DNA of 15,389 nucleotides, taken from Verrucomicrobiales bacterium (GTDB lineage: Bacteria; Verrucomicrobiota; Verrucomicrobiia; Limisphaerales; UBA9464). The stretch is taken from the NCBI GenBank assembly GCA_003445095.1, contig DLVS01000021.1, positions 1 through 15,389 on the forward strand, written 5' to 3'. Shown here in pieces: positions 6,438 to 15,319 of this stretch. The translations under genes were made by a program, and so were the position numbers. How positions within the stretch are numbered: the first letter of the stretch is position 1; each line of letters starts with the position of its first letter. Below the pieces are notes generated by a model. It did not search any database. It had not been told where the DNA came from and saw only the letters and a program-made list of their open reading frames with translations.

Positions 6438-6868
6438 ATGCCACACGACGAATCACCGCATTGCGAAAACCAGCCGCGCTTGGCTGACCATCAGGTCTTT
6501 ATCCAGACGCCACTTTTGAGATCATCGGTTGCCGTGGATTCGAATGGCTCGGCGCTGGTCAAAAGGGCCTTAGCACGAGTTCCTGACCGCTCGGCGGTTT
6601 GGTTGATCAACTCTGGCATGGCTGATCCGGCGGCGCTGTTGCGTGACGCTCCCGAGCTTGTGCACCAGAAGATCGCCAAGGTCCGCTGGCACTTTTGGCC
6701 GCCCCGCCGGGGGCGAGCGAGCTGGTCTTCCGTCCGCAAACTCCGATGGGAGCCAGTGGGCACGTGGCGGTGATGGGTCAGGGCTCCGTGAAGGATGCCG
6801 TCCTCGTTAAAGACCTGTTCGGTGCCCACAGCCTGGACGGCCTGAATCCACCCAAGCTTCCAAACTAG
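6438..6868 (+). pseudogene. Unrecognised gene, apparently split by a one-base frameshift
   Basis: ATG 6438 follows AGGAGACGAGG (6421-6431). From it the frame reads a protein-like sequence (VFIQTPLLRSS, SALVKRALARVPDR, AVWLINSGMADPAALLRD, HQKIAKVRWHFWP) to about 6700. It then turns into Arg/Trp/Ser-rich shadow sequence and stops at TGA 6771-6773 (111 residues). From about 6701 the frame one base earlier continues plausibly (GASELVFRPQTPMGASGHVA, then DAVLVKDLFGAHSLDG) to TAG 6866-6868; that frame is open only from 6647. The span is 431 nt, one base short of 144 codons, as expected for a single lost base, perhaps at CCCC 6702-6705 or GGGGG 6709-6713. It may be a pseudogene, a sequencing error or, less likely, programmed -1 frameshifting. 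I do not recognise the family. It lies 107 nt after the ECF module and could be a target of it. Confidence 0.5.
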
Positions 6869-6893
6869 CCGGCACAGCGCCACCGCGCTCCGG
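6869..6893. terminator. Weak hairpin at the convergent junction
   Basis: Directly after the TAG at 6866-6868 an imperfect hairpin can form: CCGG (6869-6872) with CCGG (6890-6893), and AGCGC (6876-6880) with GCGCT (6885-6889) around a CACC loop, with three unpaired bases (CAC) on the left arm. It sits between converging genes (the plus gene ends at 6868, the minus gene at 6921), where a terminator is expected. No T-run follows on either strand, so intrinsic termination is doubtful. Confidence 0.25.
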
Positions 6894-6920
6894 TCCGAGG
6901 CGCCTAAGTTCAGCGATCGT

Positions 6921-7757
6921 TCACTTCACCACCAGGCGGAACAGACGAAAGTCCGTTTCGATTGGCAAATAGAGAGAAAGCCAGTCTCCCGTGCCCTCTA
7001 CCGGCGCAGCCTGTGTCGGCCCGGTGTCGGACAATGCCCAGGGACAGAAATTCCACTCAGGCTGGGATGGATCGGCCACACATTCGGCGAGATATACTTT
7101 ACCTGCGATACTCCAAAAAGTGATTCTAATATTACCGTTGGGAGTCAGGGTTGTTTCCTCGGCGAAAAACAAATCCCGATCGAAGAACGGGAAGGTTCCC
7201 GCTTGATACTCCTGAAGATTGGTTTGGCCGTCGCCGTCGAGATCGTCTTCTCCTCGCACCTCAGCGAGATTGTTCAGTTGGCCACCAGACCAAGTGATCA
7301 ACTCGCGTTCCCAGGGGTCTGGAAGGCCGTCGCCGTCTTCATCTTCCGCTGCGGTGGCGTGGATGGAGATTTGGGTCCCGGGGCGGCTAACCGGCGGCAC
7401 GGGGCGCTCCATGATCAATTTCTCACCTTCAAGATCTCGCACCACGATGGAAACCGATTCTCCGGAACGCACTGCCCGAGTTGTATAGTAATTCGTGGTT
7501 CGGCCTTCATCCAAATGTGCGTACAGGACAAAATTGACCCCGGGAGTAAGCGAACCCCGAATGACGTGTCGGGCGATTTCATTGCTACCCCGCCGAAGGA
7601 TCACCGTCGCATTCGTCGTATAAGGCAATCCATACCCATCTACCGCTTGACCATAAAAAATGCACATCGGCTGAGGAACTCCCGCCCAGCCCGCCCAAGA
7701 CACCAGCGAGACCCAGACAAGCCAGACAGTTGCCTTTCGAAGTTCGGCGATACGCAT
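6921..7757 (-). CDS. Secreted protein with two DxDxDG calcium-loop motifs
   Basis: A 278-residue exported protein. The signal peptide is basic start MRIAELRK, hydrophobic core about residues 10-26, probable cleavage after WAGWAG. Residues 32-135 are beta-rich (FYGQAVDGYGLPYTTNATVI resembles a bacterial transthyretin-like or carbohydrate-module start). Two EF-hand/thrombospondin-3-like loops follow: DEDGDGLPDPWE (139-150) and DDLDGDGQTNLQEYQAGT (171-188), which probably bind calcium. The C-terminal 80 residues (TPNGNIRITFWSIAGKVYL..., ending FRLFRLVVK) resemble the small beta module that ends many Verrucomicrobiota secreted proteins. The ATG lies 2 nt after the stop of the 2519-residue gene, with GGAG 7 nt upstream inside that gene, so the two are co-translated and likely act together. 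No catalytic motif is visible; an adhesive or binding role is a guess. Confidence 0.85.
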   Translation of the reverse strand: MRIAELRKATVWLVWVSLVSWAGWAGVPQPMCIFYGQAVDGYGLPYTTNATVILRRGSNEIARHVIRGSLTPGVNFVLYAHLDEGRTTNYYTTRAVRSGESVSIVVRDLEGEKLIMERPVPPVSRPGTQISIHATAAEDEDGDGLPDPWERELITWSGGQLNNLAEVRGEDDLDGDGQTNLQEYQAGTFPFFDRDLFFAEETTLTPNGNIRITFWSIAGKVYLAECVADPSQPEWNFCPWALSDTGPTQAAPVEGTGDWLSLYLPIETDFRLFRLVVK

Positions 7758-7759
7758 GA

Positions 7760-10700
7760 CTATTCTCCGCTAATCGAATACGTTTGAAAGAATATCTTAA
7801 TATCTTTAACGCCGTTGTGATCGCGGTTAGCGCCATCAAAGGCCCCATAGATAAAGCGCTGAAGACCCTCAACCGGATCGGAGAGCAAAGTGCTACCGGG
7901 GACAATCAATAGCCAGCGAGTGTTCCAGACTGATCGGCCCACTAACCGGCTGTTGTTGATCGTTTCGGCGGGATCGAAGTTTCCGCTATCGTGGTAGGCT
8001 CGGATTGAAGCGAGTTTCCGAATCTGCGCGAAGGGTTCCGGGAGAGAGTTCACGATGGGACTCCAGTCGGGTGCGTCGATGTCGGCGCCACTGATGTTGA
8101 AGGGCAACGGCATCGCCTGATTCAATACGGTCCAAGAACGGAGTGCGCCGTCAGCAGTCGGCGAACGCATTAGATCGGTCCCGGCCGGCACCAAATACAC
8201 TTGGGGGCCATTCGCCAAGCCCGGACCTGTTTCCTCGGGATTGAAGGTGGTATTGTATCCGGTGAACCACACTCCGGCCGAGCGGATCTTGGTCGCTGCG
8301 TGAGTCGGATTGTAGGAATTGTCTCCGCCCGCCAACGCTTGGCCGAAGAAGTTTATTCCCGACCTAATATAGGTTGGGAACGAAAGGACGATCGCCGGTT
8401 GAGGATTGGTTGAGTTTTCCAGCGGACGGCAAAAGCGCACGTAATCTGGCAACTGCTTCAGATCGGGTACGAGGTGGTCTTCCAGAACCTGAGCCCACGC
8501 CGCGTCGCCGGCGGCATCAGGCGAAATCCGGAACAGCTCGGTGCGCAGCGAGAATCGACTCGTTTCGGTGTCGGGATTGTTAAAGCCGAAGCGCCCTTTG
8601 ACCACGTTCCAGTCGGCCTGCATGCGAGCCAGAATATCAGCGAGACCCGGCTCTCCCGGCACGTCTAAGACAACGGGGTCGCCCAGCCAGGAGTAGAATC
8701 GACCGGGGAGTCGAGCTCGGGCGACGTTAGCGAGGAATTCGCGACCTGAAGTCGAACCCGAATCGGAACTCAACAATCCGGTCTCATAGTCGTACGCCTG
8801 CGCTGCGAGATAGGTGTAGCGCGCTGCCAAATCGAAGCTGTCTTGGTAACGCCGGAGTGCGTCATTGCGGAAGAGCCGGAAGCCCAGATCTCCATACCGG
8901 ACCCTCTGTACTCGCTGCGCCGCGCGGGACCGGATCTGTCCCCGCTGGTAAATGAGTTGTTCGCCTTGAGCCAGGAGTTTCTGCACTCGTTCGTAGGACT
9001 GTTCGAGGGCTTGAACCTGGGCCAGCAGCTCGGCGAGGGCCACGTCTTGGCTGCGAAGATCCCAAACCGTGCTCGCGAGATTGGAGCGCAGCAGCGTGAA
9101 ATATTGATTCCCCGCCAAAAGCTCGGCGAGATCTGTATCAGAATGAGTCTGAAGGATCCGCACTCCCGACGCAGCGCTATCATAACTAAGATTACCAATG
9201 AAGCGGCTGTAGGTCGCTCCGACAATGGCAATCTGCGCCAAAACCCCCGGGCTTTCGGTTAACTCTGCGACAGGAAACGGGCCGGCAACCCCCTGGGTCG
9301 TAACAGGACTGATTTTCGAGAATAAAAAGCCAGCTTCCTTGGCGGCGGCGGTGAGCAGATTCAGAATGTCGCCAGTGATCTTTAGACCTTCAATCGCCCT
9401 AGTGATGCTGAGTTTGAGCTCCTGATTGTCCACCCGGTGGTCGTATTCTGGTAGGTACAATTCAACGTCCGCCGCCCGTTGCTGAAGCTGCAAATTCAGT
9501 CGCAACATCGTTTGGCTATATTTGTCCATCTGCCCTTCCAGGGAGTACCATGCGCGGATCAAATCGGATAAGGCCAATTGAAGCTCGCCCTGGGCCCGGC
9601 GCCGGCCTGTCCAGGTCGGCGGTTTGACTTTCAACCCGTTGTCAGCCACGTACACAGTCACTGTTCCCACGCTATTTGTGGAAAACTGAATCGCGTGGGG
9701 ATTGCTAAGATAATCTTGGCGATCCCAGGCATAGGGATCATTGACGTTTCCACCACCGAGATCCGCTGCCGTAAAATTCAGGTTGTAGATGGGAACAATC
9801 ATGGGCTGACCGAGCGGCGCATTGGTCAACAGGTTTTCGAGATCGAGGATTTGCCAGTTAATGAGATCGGGCCCGTCATAGCCTTGCGGGTATGTTCCGG
9901 CGGGGCCGATGTCATCCTCGTAAGGATATCCGTAGATGGCGATCAGGCGATTATGGTAGTCCGTCTCGACCGCCGACATATTGATGATCAGCTCGAACAT
10001 CGATTCGTATTCCTCGCGCAGCATCAAGGTGGCGCCGCGAGCGCGATCGTAACTGATGCAGGCATTTTGTACCGCTTTTAGGGCCCGTGCATAAGCTTGC
10101 TCGAAATGAGTCTGCCCTTGGTCGATTCCCTTGGGGTCGATGTCGAACGGCACCACCCCCTGAGCGAAACCGAGCGGATTGAGGCCTGAGTCCGCGCTAT
10201 CCACGCTACGCTGAATCCCGGTGAAACTAGCGGAGATTTCCGACAATTCTGGCGTCGAAATCCGATCAATCATTTCGATCCCCTCGGGCGGGCGATTTAG
10301 GTAATTGGTGCCTAGCTGAGCCAGATTGGTCAGACTGTTTAGCATCAGCGAATTCGCCACGGCCCAATCGTAGTAGGCGGCCTGCCCGGCGCGGCTAGCC
10401 CAATCGCCGATTCCCCACGCTCGGTTGGTATTGCTATCATGGTATTCCGACCAGCGACCGGTCGGATCCTCGGAATAGCGCTGGCGAAATGTCAGTTGAA
10501 CAATTTGAGCGCCGGTCCGCGCCCGCGCGGCCGCGGCTTCGGCAAACTTCTGCTCATCGAGAAAATCCGTGCTGACGGCAGTATTGCCCAACAGCGTTGC
10601 TCCGGGTTCCGTCTGCCACCAAAAATTGGTGTAGGCCAGGAGTCCATAATAATGGCTGATGGCGGACAAATAATGGCCCCAAGCGTCGCCATGTCCCTGC

Positions 10701-13700
10701 GGATGGATCCGTTTGGCGTCCGCCGCTGTGATGACGCCGGTCGTGGATGAAGGGTCTCCGCGAATCTGGTAGTTGTAGGCATAGGCCGCTTCGCCGCCGT
10801 TGATGCCTTGCGTAAAATTCCAAATGAGGCGGTTGTAGATCGGGGTGGTGTTTATCGGCGGATTAAGGGTGTCGTCACGCCCTCGTAACAGGGCCAGTTC
10901 CTCCTCCAGGAGGTTCGGAACTTGATTCATGAAGGCAAAGATCGAGGTGGCCGCGGAACCGACATAATTGTTGCCATCACCCGTCAGAGAGTGCGGGAAA
11001 GCGATGGTGGGATCCTGCGCGTCGGCAAAAGCTTCATTGCCGAGCAACATATACAAATCATTCAATCGGGTGGCTGCGTAGAGTAACGTCTGGTTGATCG
11101 CCGGATCGCCACTGACTCCGGCTGAGAGCGTAAACTCCTTCGCTCGATGGAATATTGTTTCGTAGGTTGGGATAAGCCCAGCCGTCCGAGCGGATGCCAA
11201 ATTGAGCGCGATGTCACCTTCGTAAGGGCCTCCGGCCAAGCTAATCATCGTCAAGGCCGGGTCGACGGGATTATTGATCATATCCGCGACGACTTGGTTG
11301 AAAGGATTGATCCCTGACATCGCACGGACGACCCAACCCGGGGCGAGATTGTAGGCCCACGCGCTCCAGTTTGTGCCACTGGGCCCGTTGGTGCTGAGTG
11401 GGCGGTATTGAACGGCGAAGAAATGATCAGTTAAGGTGAAAGGGCTGGTCCCTGTGATAGTCACTTCGTTGGTCGCTGGCATGGGGTCGACGCCATAGGG
11501 AAACCACTGTGTCAGAAAATTGGTATTAGGTATAAGCCCACCTAAGGGCTCTACGTAACGCCAACGGAACTCGACCAACGAGGATTTACCGGCAAAGTCA
11601 GCGCTAAATCTCAGAGAAAGTTGTTCGGCCAGAGCGTCCGCGGGTTCGATGACTTCCAAGTCCCCGGAATAAAGATTCGTATCGACCTGAAGAATACTCA
11701 GACTCACCGGCAATCCTGGCGGGACCTGTTGTCGATTAGTGCTGTTGTTGAAAGCTACCGTTACATAGCCTACCCCATCGGATAACCGTGCGGTCAGAGC
11801 CGCATTGACAAAAGGAAGATTTGGCTGAATCGGAGTTAGGACTTGCGGAAGTGCGGTCACGGCCGCCGACCAGGCGGAAAAGTGAGGATCATTGGTCGAG
11901 ACTTGGGCGATGGTCTGCGTCTGTTCGAAATCTTGCAAAAGATTTAGAAGTAAGTAGCCGCTGCCCGTGAGCGTTTCCACGGCCTGACCTTTAAGCATGA
12001 GCTGCCCTTGCAATCCCGCATTCCGATCATAGTAAAGGCGGGGATAGAGCGACGGCGGCAGATTCGGGAATCGCACCAATCCGCTCGTAAGGTCGGTTCG
12101 AGCCTGTCTGGCCGCCAGCATGGCGTCGATCACTTGGGGAGCGAGATCTACTCCCTGAGCAACGATGGGATCGAAGAGATCCACACTGACTCGCTGGCTG
12201 GGAAGTTCTTCGGATTGCTGATACACAACATCGACGCTGAGCTGATCCCAAACATCCGGGAGTCCTCGGGTCGGCGTTGTGAGGGTTTGTCCCAAATGCA
12301 ACACTGGCACATCCGTAGGCCAACTGACTTCGTATCCAAAGGCAATCGGCGTTCCACTGGTGATGTTCAGTAGGGGAAATTCCGGCAACCAAGGTAACTC
12401 GGTTCCAATGGGCGGCTGCTCGGACAACGAGAGACTCGGAAAATTGAACGTCGGCAACATGTGATAATAGAACCGCATGATCGCGTTGGTGGTGTGGCCA
12501 TCATTTCCCGCGGCCACGGCCCACCAGTCCAGATTGCGATCGCGCCAAGCCGGTGGGGTGGTGTCACTGCTAGTTCGGGTCGTTGGCGGAAAGACAGCCA
12601 GCGGCATGATCGGTGTGATCGCATTTCCCGCGGTCATCGACCGTTGCAATTGATACAAGGCATTGGTGGTCACTACCTGAAATGGCGCCATTTTGGGGCG
12701 GCCCGATCCGTCGAAATAGTCCACGAGAACGAACGGCTCCGAGGTGTTCGGTCCATTCAGGTCATTTCTCAATGCATAAACTACTTCATCGAGGATTAGA
12801 GCATGCTCTTCATTGGGGTTGTAGCCCGCTTGCGCGGGATCGTTCTGAAGATAGAGACTCGGACTGAAGGCGGTGCGGGGATCCCAGGGTGGTGCGTTGG
12901 TGGGTTGAACACCGTCACTTCCCAAGCCGCTAGCGATCACAATCTCCCGGGATAGGGTCGGCCAGGTATTCGTATAGCGGATGACCTGTGAAGGATAGTA
13001 GACCGGCGGCATATCCGCATTCCGGCTCCGATTAGCCCACCACACCTCCAACAGGCCGGAATTCACGCCAAAAATATAGGACTCACTGTGGGGATCTCGG
13101 ACCGTCGGATAGTTATAAGTCCCCACGTTGTAACGATTCCCTTCGGCCATGTGGATGTAACCCGGGAAACCCAACCATTCTTTGGTCGGGACGAGCTGAC
13201 CATATGCCCACCCAATATCGCCAACCAAGGTTCCGTCGTTGTCCCCACCCTGGTTGTAGATAATGGAGCCTTGCCCCTCGTCGCAATCGTATCGAGCGAG
13301 CAAATCCACCGCGGCGGGAACTGTATCGGACTGATCCTGGGCGACTTGATCCGGGGTTAGCGGGATATCCCAAATCCGGAGGCGATCCACTTTTCCGAGA
13401 AAGAAATTGCTCGGCTGCGAACCCACCTCGGCGCCGATCCAAGCCTGCGAAGCGCCCGCGAGATTCACGCGGGGAAAATTAGTCGTCTGTTCTGCATATT
13501 TATCGACGATGACTTGAAGCGTTCCGCCTTGGTCGCTGCCGCCGGTGTACGTAAGAGTAACGTTGTGCCATTGATTGGACTGGATCCAGGACTTGGTCGT
13601 CGTAAAGGTCGTCCAGGGGTCGGAACGCTCGCCATTGAAGGCGGCGACCTGGATTTGCCCGCTCGGCATCAAGCTGAGCACAAATGCCGGAGTGTCGGCC

Positions 13701-15319
13701 GTGCCTTCAGAATATACTGTACCGCTTTGTAACTGCTGGGAACTAAACCAAACCGAAAGGCTCCACTGCGCGAGCCGATTGAGATAACTGGTCGCAATAT
13801 CCACGAATTCGCCCTCGGCATCGAACCACAACGCATGGGCCGGGTCTTCGGCGGGCGTCAGTTCAGTGCCGATCAGCCCAGCGAAGGGTTGAAGGTCGAA
13901 GTAAGCCGTGTTGGTGTGACTGACGGTTTGAACCACATCGAACCAGATATTGCTGTGCGTCGTGTATTGCAGCAGGCAAAAACCTGCCGAAATCGTGGAA
14001 AATGATCGTCCGCTTGTGTCAATCGACGCGTGGAACGGCGGGTCCATGTCAGGTAGTACTCGAGCCGCGAGCGCAGGAGGGATCAGCACTGGCGCTTGGT
14101 CAACATTGGCGTTATCCCCGATCACGAAGAGTTGCGGCGAGGCAGGCCAATCGCACGAATACCAATCGGCTTCATAGGGCCAAAGTACACCCATGATCCC
14201 GCGATGCTGCCAATAGATCTCTAAGGACCAAGGCTCCTGCCAGGTGCGCCTGATCGAAAAGGCCCAATTCAGCTTTGGGCCGTCTTGGGGATAGACCAGC
14301 ACCGTCTCGTTCATACCGCGAGTGACGTTGGGGATGACTCCGTTGGGGCCGCTCACTGCTGCCCAATAGGAATCCCTGGGTAGCAAGTGCGACCCGACAT
14401 CGGCCGTTTGTACCCGGATGTCAGGCGCTAACACTTGGACCACCTCGATTGCTTCCGGCTGGACCTGTTCCGTGAACGTTCCCGTCTTATAGTATTCTAT
14501 AAGAAACATGCCCGACACTCGCGTCGCATGCAGGCCATTCTGATTGTCCAACCAAACACCGGAGACCACATTAGTAGTATAGACCTCGATGTTGCCCACT
14601 ACGTTGGTGCTGATCTGATAAACCGGCGGTGGGATTTCTGAATTATAGTGAATGACCGGGAAGAATCCCTTGAGATTGACCGGCGGGGCATCGTAAGGCT
14701 TTTCTGTCCAAAAGAGTCGGGCCGGGCGCTTTCCCGGGACGGCACTAATGTTGAGGACTTGCGTATTGGTCGACCCGTCCGTTCGCAGCCATTCGATCAG
14801 CACATTATTGGGCTGCGCGGCGATCACCCTCTTCGTGGATGGGGACCAGAATGCCCCGCCATCAGGAGACTCATAGTAAGCCGCCTGGTTATCGCCCCAA
14901 GCACGAGCAACAAAGTTTGCGGGTGGGCGATTGGTGTCGGTTTCCCGCGGAGACGAGATTGCTTGGCCCAGCGAGACATCCGAACGGATGCCTTCCACCG
15001 GCTGTCCCAAGGACGAAGAGATTAATCCATAGTTGCCACCGACGGGCAGAATCGGTTGCAGGTTGGTCGAATTGTCATAGACGCTACCCCCGAACACGGC
15101 GGTCGAGGCGTTGGTTAACGCCTGCGTCGGCCAAATCCCGAAGTAGTTGGAGTAGGAAGAGCCAGAAAGATTCGTGGTGTTTAACCAGAGGTTTCGATAA
15201 TCGACATTCAACAGAGTAACTTGGGCCAGGCTGGCGATCCCTGATAGGAGGCATAAGACGAGCAACACGATCGAGGATACTCGTAGCCGCCGACGGAAGG
15301 ATGCGCTGACTTGAGCCAC
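7760..15319 (-). CDS. Giant secreted LamG-domain protein (2519 residues)
   Basis: One uninterrupted frame fills half the window. Signal peptide: RRRLRVSS, hydrophobic core 16-30, probable cleavage at SLA-Q (about residue 32). Layout: beta-rich N-terminal part (about 35-485); a LamG/concanavalin-like domain (about 490-655: ALWFDAEGEFVDIATSYL, WSLSVWFSS, NQWHNVTLTYTGG, GKVDRLRIWDIPLT) with the usual trailing YDCDEGQGSIIYNQ; a second beta-rich part (about 735-1375, including GYNPNEEHAL); a helical region (about 1385-1640, with HPQGHGDAWGHYLSAISHYY); more helices (about 1730-1830); a long coiled-coil-like region (about 1915-2190); and a beta-rich end (about 2230-2519) closing DIKIFFQTYSISGE. No C-terminal anchor or sorting motif is visible. 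LamG suggests glycan binding; the rest is unassigned. The GTG at 15319 gives the signal peptide but lacks a good ribosome-binding site, and the frame stays open to the window edge, so an earlier start cannot be excluded. It is co-translated with the downstream 278-residue gene. Confidence 0.85.
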   Translation of the reverse strand: MAQVSASFRRRLRVSSIVLLVLCLLSGIASLAQVTLLNVDYRNLWLNTTNLSGSSYSNYFGIWPTQALTNASTAVFGGSVYDNSTNLQPILPVGGNYGLISSSLGQPVEGIRSDVSLGQAISSPRETDTNRPPANFVARAWGDNQAAYYESPDGGAFWSPSTKRVIAAQPNNVLIEWLRTDGSTNTQVLNISAVPGKRPARLFWTEKPYDAPPVNLKGFFPVIHYNSEIPPPVYQISTNVVGNIEVYTTNVVSGVWLDNQNGLHATRVSGMFLIEYYKTGTFTEQVQPEAIEVVQVLAPDIRVQTADVGSHLLPRDSYWAAVSGPNGVIPNVTRGMNETVLVYPQDGPKLNWAFSIRRTWQEPWSLEIYWQHRGIMGVLWPYEADWYSCDWPASPQLFVIGDNANVDQAPVLIPPALAARVLPDMDPPFHASIDTSGRSFSTISAGFCLLQYTTHSNIWFDVVQTVSHTNTAYFDLQPFAGLIGTELTPAEDPAHALWFDAEGEFVDIATSYLNRLAQWSLSVWFSSQQLQSGTVYSEGTADTPAFVLSLMPSGQIQVAAFNGERSDPWTTFTTTKSWIQSNQWHNVTLTYTGGSDQGGTLQVIVDKYAEQTTNFPRVNLAGASQAWIGAEVGSQPSNFFLGKVDRLRIWDIPLTPDQVAQDQSDTVPAAVDLLARYDCDEGQGSIIYNQGGDNDGTLVGDIGWAYGQLVPTKEWLGFPGYIHMAEGNRYNVGTYNYPTVRDPHSESYIFGVNSGLLEVWWANRSRNADMPPVYYPSQVIRYTNTWPTLSREIVIASGLGSDGVQPTNAPPWDPRTAFSPSLYLQNDPAQAGYNPNEEHALILDEVVYALRNDLNGPNTSEPFVLVDYFDGSGRPKMAPFQVVTTNALYQLQRSMTAGNAITPIMPLAVFPPTTRTSSDTTPPAWRDRNLDWWAVAAGNDGHTTNAIMRFYYHMLPTFNFPSLSLSEQPPIGTELPWLPEFPLLNITSGTPIAFGYEVSWPTDVPVLHLGQTLTTPTRGLPDVWDQLSVDVVYQQSEELPSQRVSVDLFDPIVAQGVDLAPQVIDAMLAARQARTDLTSGLVRFPNLPPSLYPRLYYDRNAGLQGQLMLKGQAVETLTGSGYLLLNLLQDFEQTQTIAQVSTNDPHFSAWSAAVTALPQVLTPIQPNLPFVNAALTARLSDGVGYVTVAFNNSTNRQQVPPGLPVSLSILQVDTNLYSGDLEVIEPADALAEQLSLRFSADFAGKSSLVEFRWRYVEPLGGLIPNTNFLTQWFPYGVDPMPATNEVTITGTSPFTLTDHFFAVQYRPLSTNGPSGTNWSAWAYNLAPGWVVRAMSGINPFNQVVADMINNPVDPALTMISLAGGPYEGDIALNLASARTAGLIPTYETIFHRAKEFTLSAGVSGDPAINQTLLYAATRLNDLYMLLGNEAFADAQDPTIAFPHSLTGDGNNYVGSAATSIFAFMNQVPNLLEEELALLRGRDDTLNPPINTTPIYNRLIWNFTQGINGGEAAYAYNYQIRGDPSSTTGVITAADAKRIHPQGHGDAWGHYLSAISHYYGLLAYTNFWWQTEPGATLLGNTAVSTDFLDEQKFAEAAAARARTGAQIVQLTFRQRYSEDPTGRWSEYHDSNTNRAWGIGDWASRAGQAAYYDWAVANSLMLNSLTNLAQLGTNYLNRPPEGIEMIDRISTPELSEISASFTGIQRSVDSADSGLNPLGFAQGVVPFDIDPKGIDQGQTHFEQAYARALKAVQNACISYDRARGATLMLREEYESMFELIINMSAVETDYHNRLIAIYGYPYEDDIGPAGTYPQGYDGPDLINWQILDLENLLTNAPLGQPMIVPIYNLNFTAADLGGGNVNDPYAWDRQDYLSNPHAIQFSTNSVGTVTVYVADNGLKVKPPTWTGRRRAQGELQLALSDLIRAWYSLEGQMDKYSQTMLRLNLQLQQRAADVELYLPEYDHRVDNQELKLSITRAIEGLKITGDILNLLTAAAKEAGFLFSKISPVTTQGVAGPFPVAELTESPGVLAQIAIVGATYSRFIGNLSYDSAASGVRILQTHSDTDLAELLAGNQYFTLLRSNLASTVWDLRSQDVALAELLAQVQALEQSYERVQKLLAQGEQLIYQRGQIRSRAAQRVQRVRYGDLGFRLFRNDALRRYQDSFDLAARYTYLAAQAYDYETGLLSSDSGSTSGREFLANVARARLPGRFYSWLGDPVVLDVPGEPGLADILARMQADWNVVKGRFGFNNPDTETSRFSLRTELFRISPDAAGDAAWAQVLEDHLVPDLKQLPDYVRFCRPLENSTNPQPAIVLSFPTYIRSGINFFGQALAGGDNSYNPTHAATKIRSAGVWFTGYNTTFNPEETGPGLANGPQVYLVPAGTDLMRSPTADGALRSWTVLNQAMPLPFNISGADIDAPDWSPIVNSLPEPFAQIRKLASIRAYHDSGNFDPAETINNSRLVGRSVWNTRWLLIVPGSTLLSDPVEGLQRFIYGAFDGANRDHNGVKDIKIFFQTYSISGE
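7765..7768 (-). promoter_or_regulatory. Ribosome-binding site inside the end of the giant gene
   Basis: On the minus strand GGAG lies 7 nt before the ATG at 7757 and within the last sense codons (Gly-Glu) of the 2519-residue gene. It fixes the start of the 278-residue gene and indicates termination-reinitiation coupling. Confidence 0.6.

Noticed and set aside
9578..10081. A 167-codon plus-strand ORF, and many shorter ones, inside 7800-15300.
   Set aside because: They lie antisense to the uninterrupted 2519-codon gene, lack ribosome-binding sites and recognisable domains, and have the composition of reverse-frame shadows.
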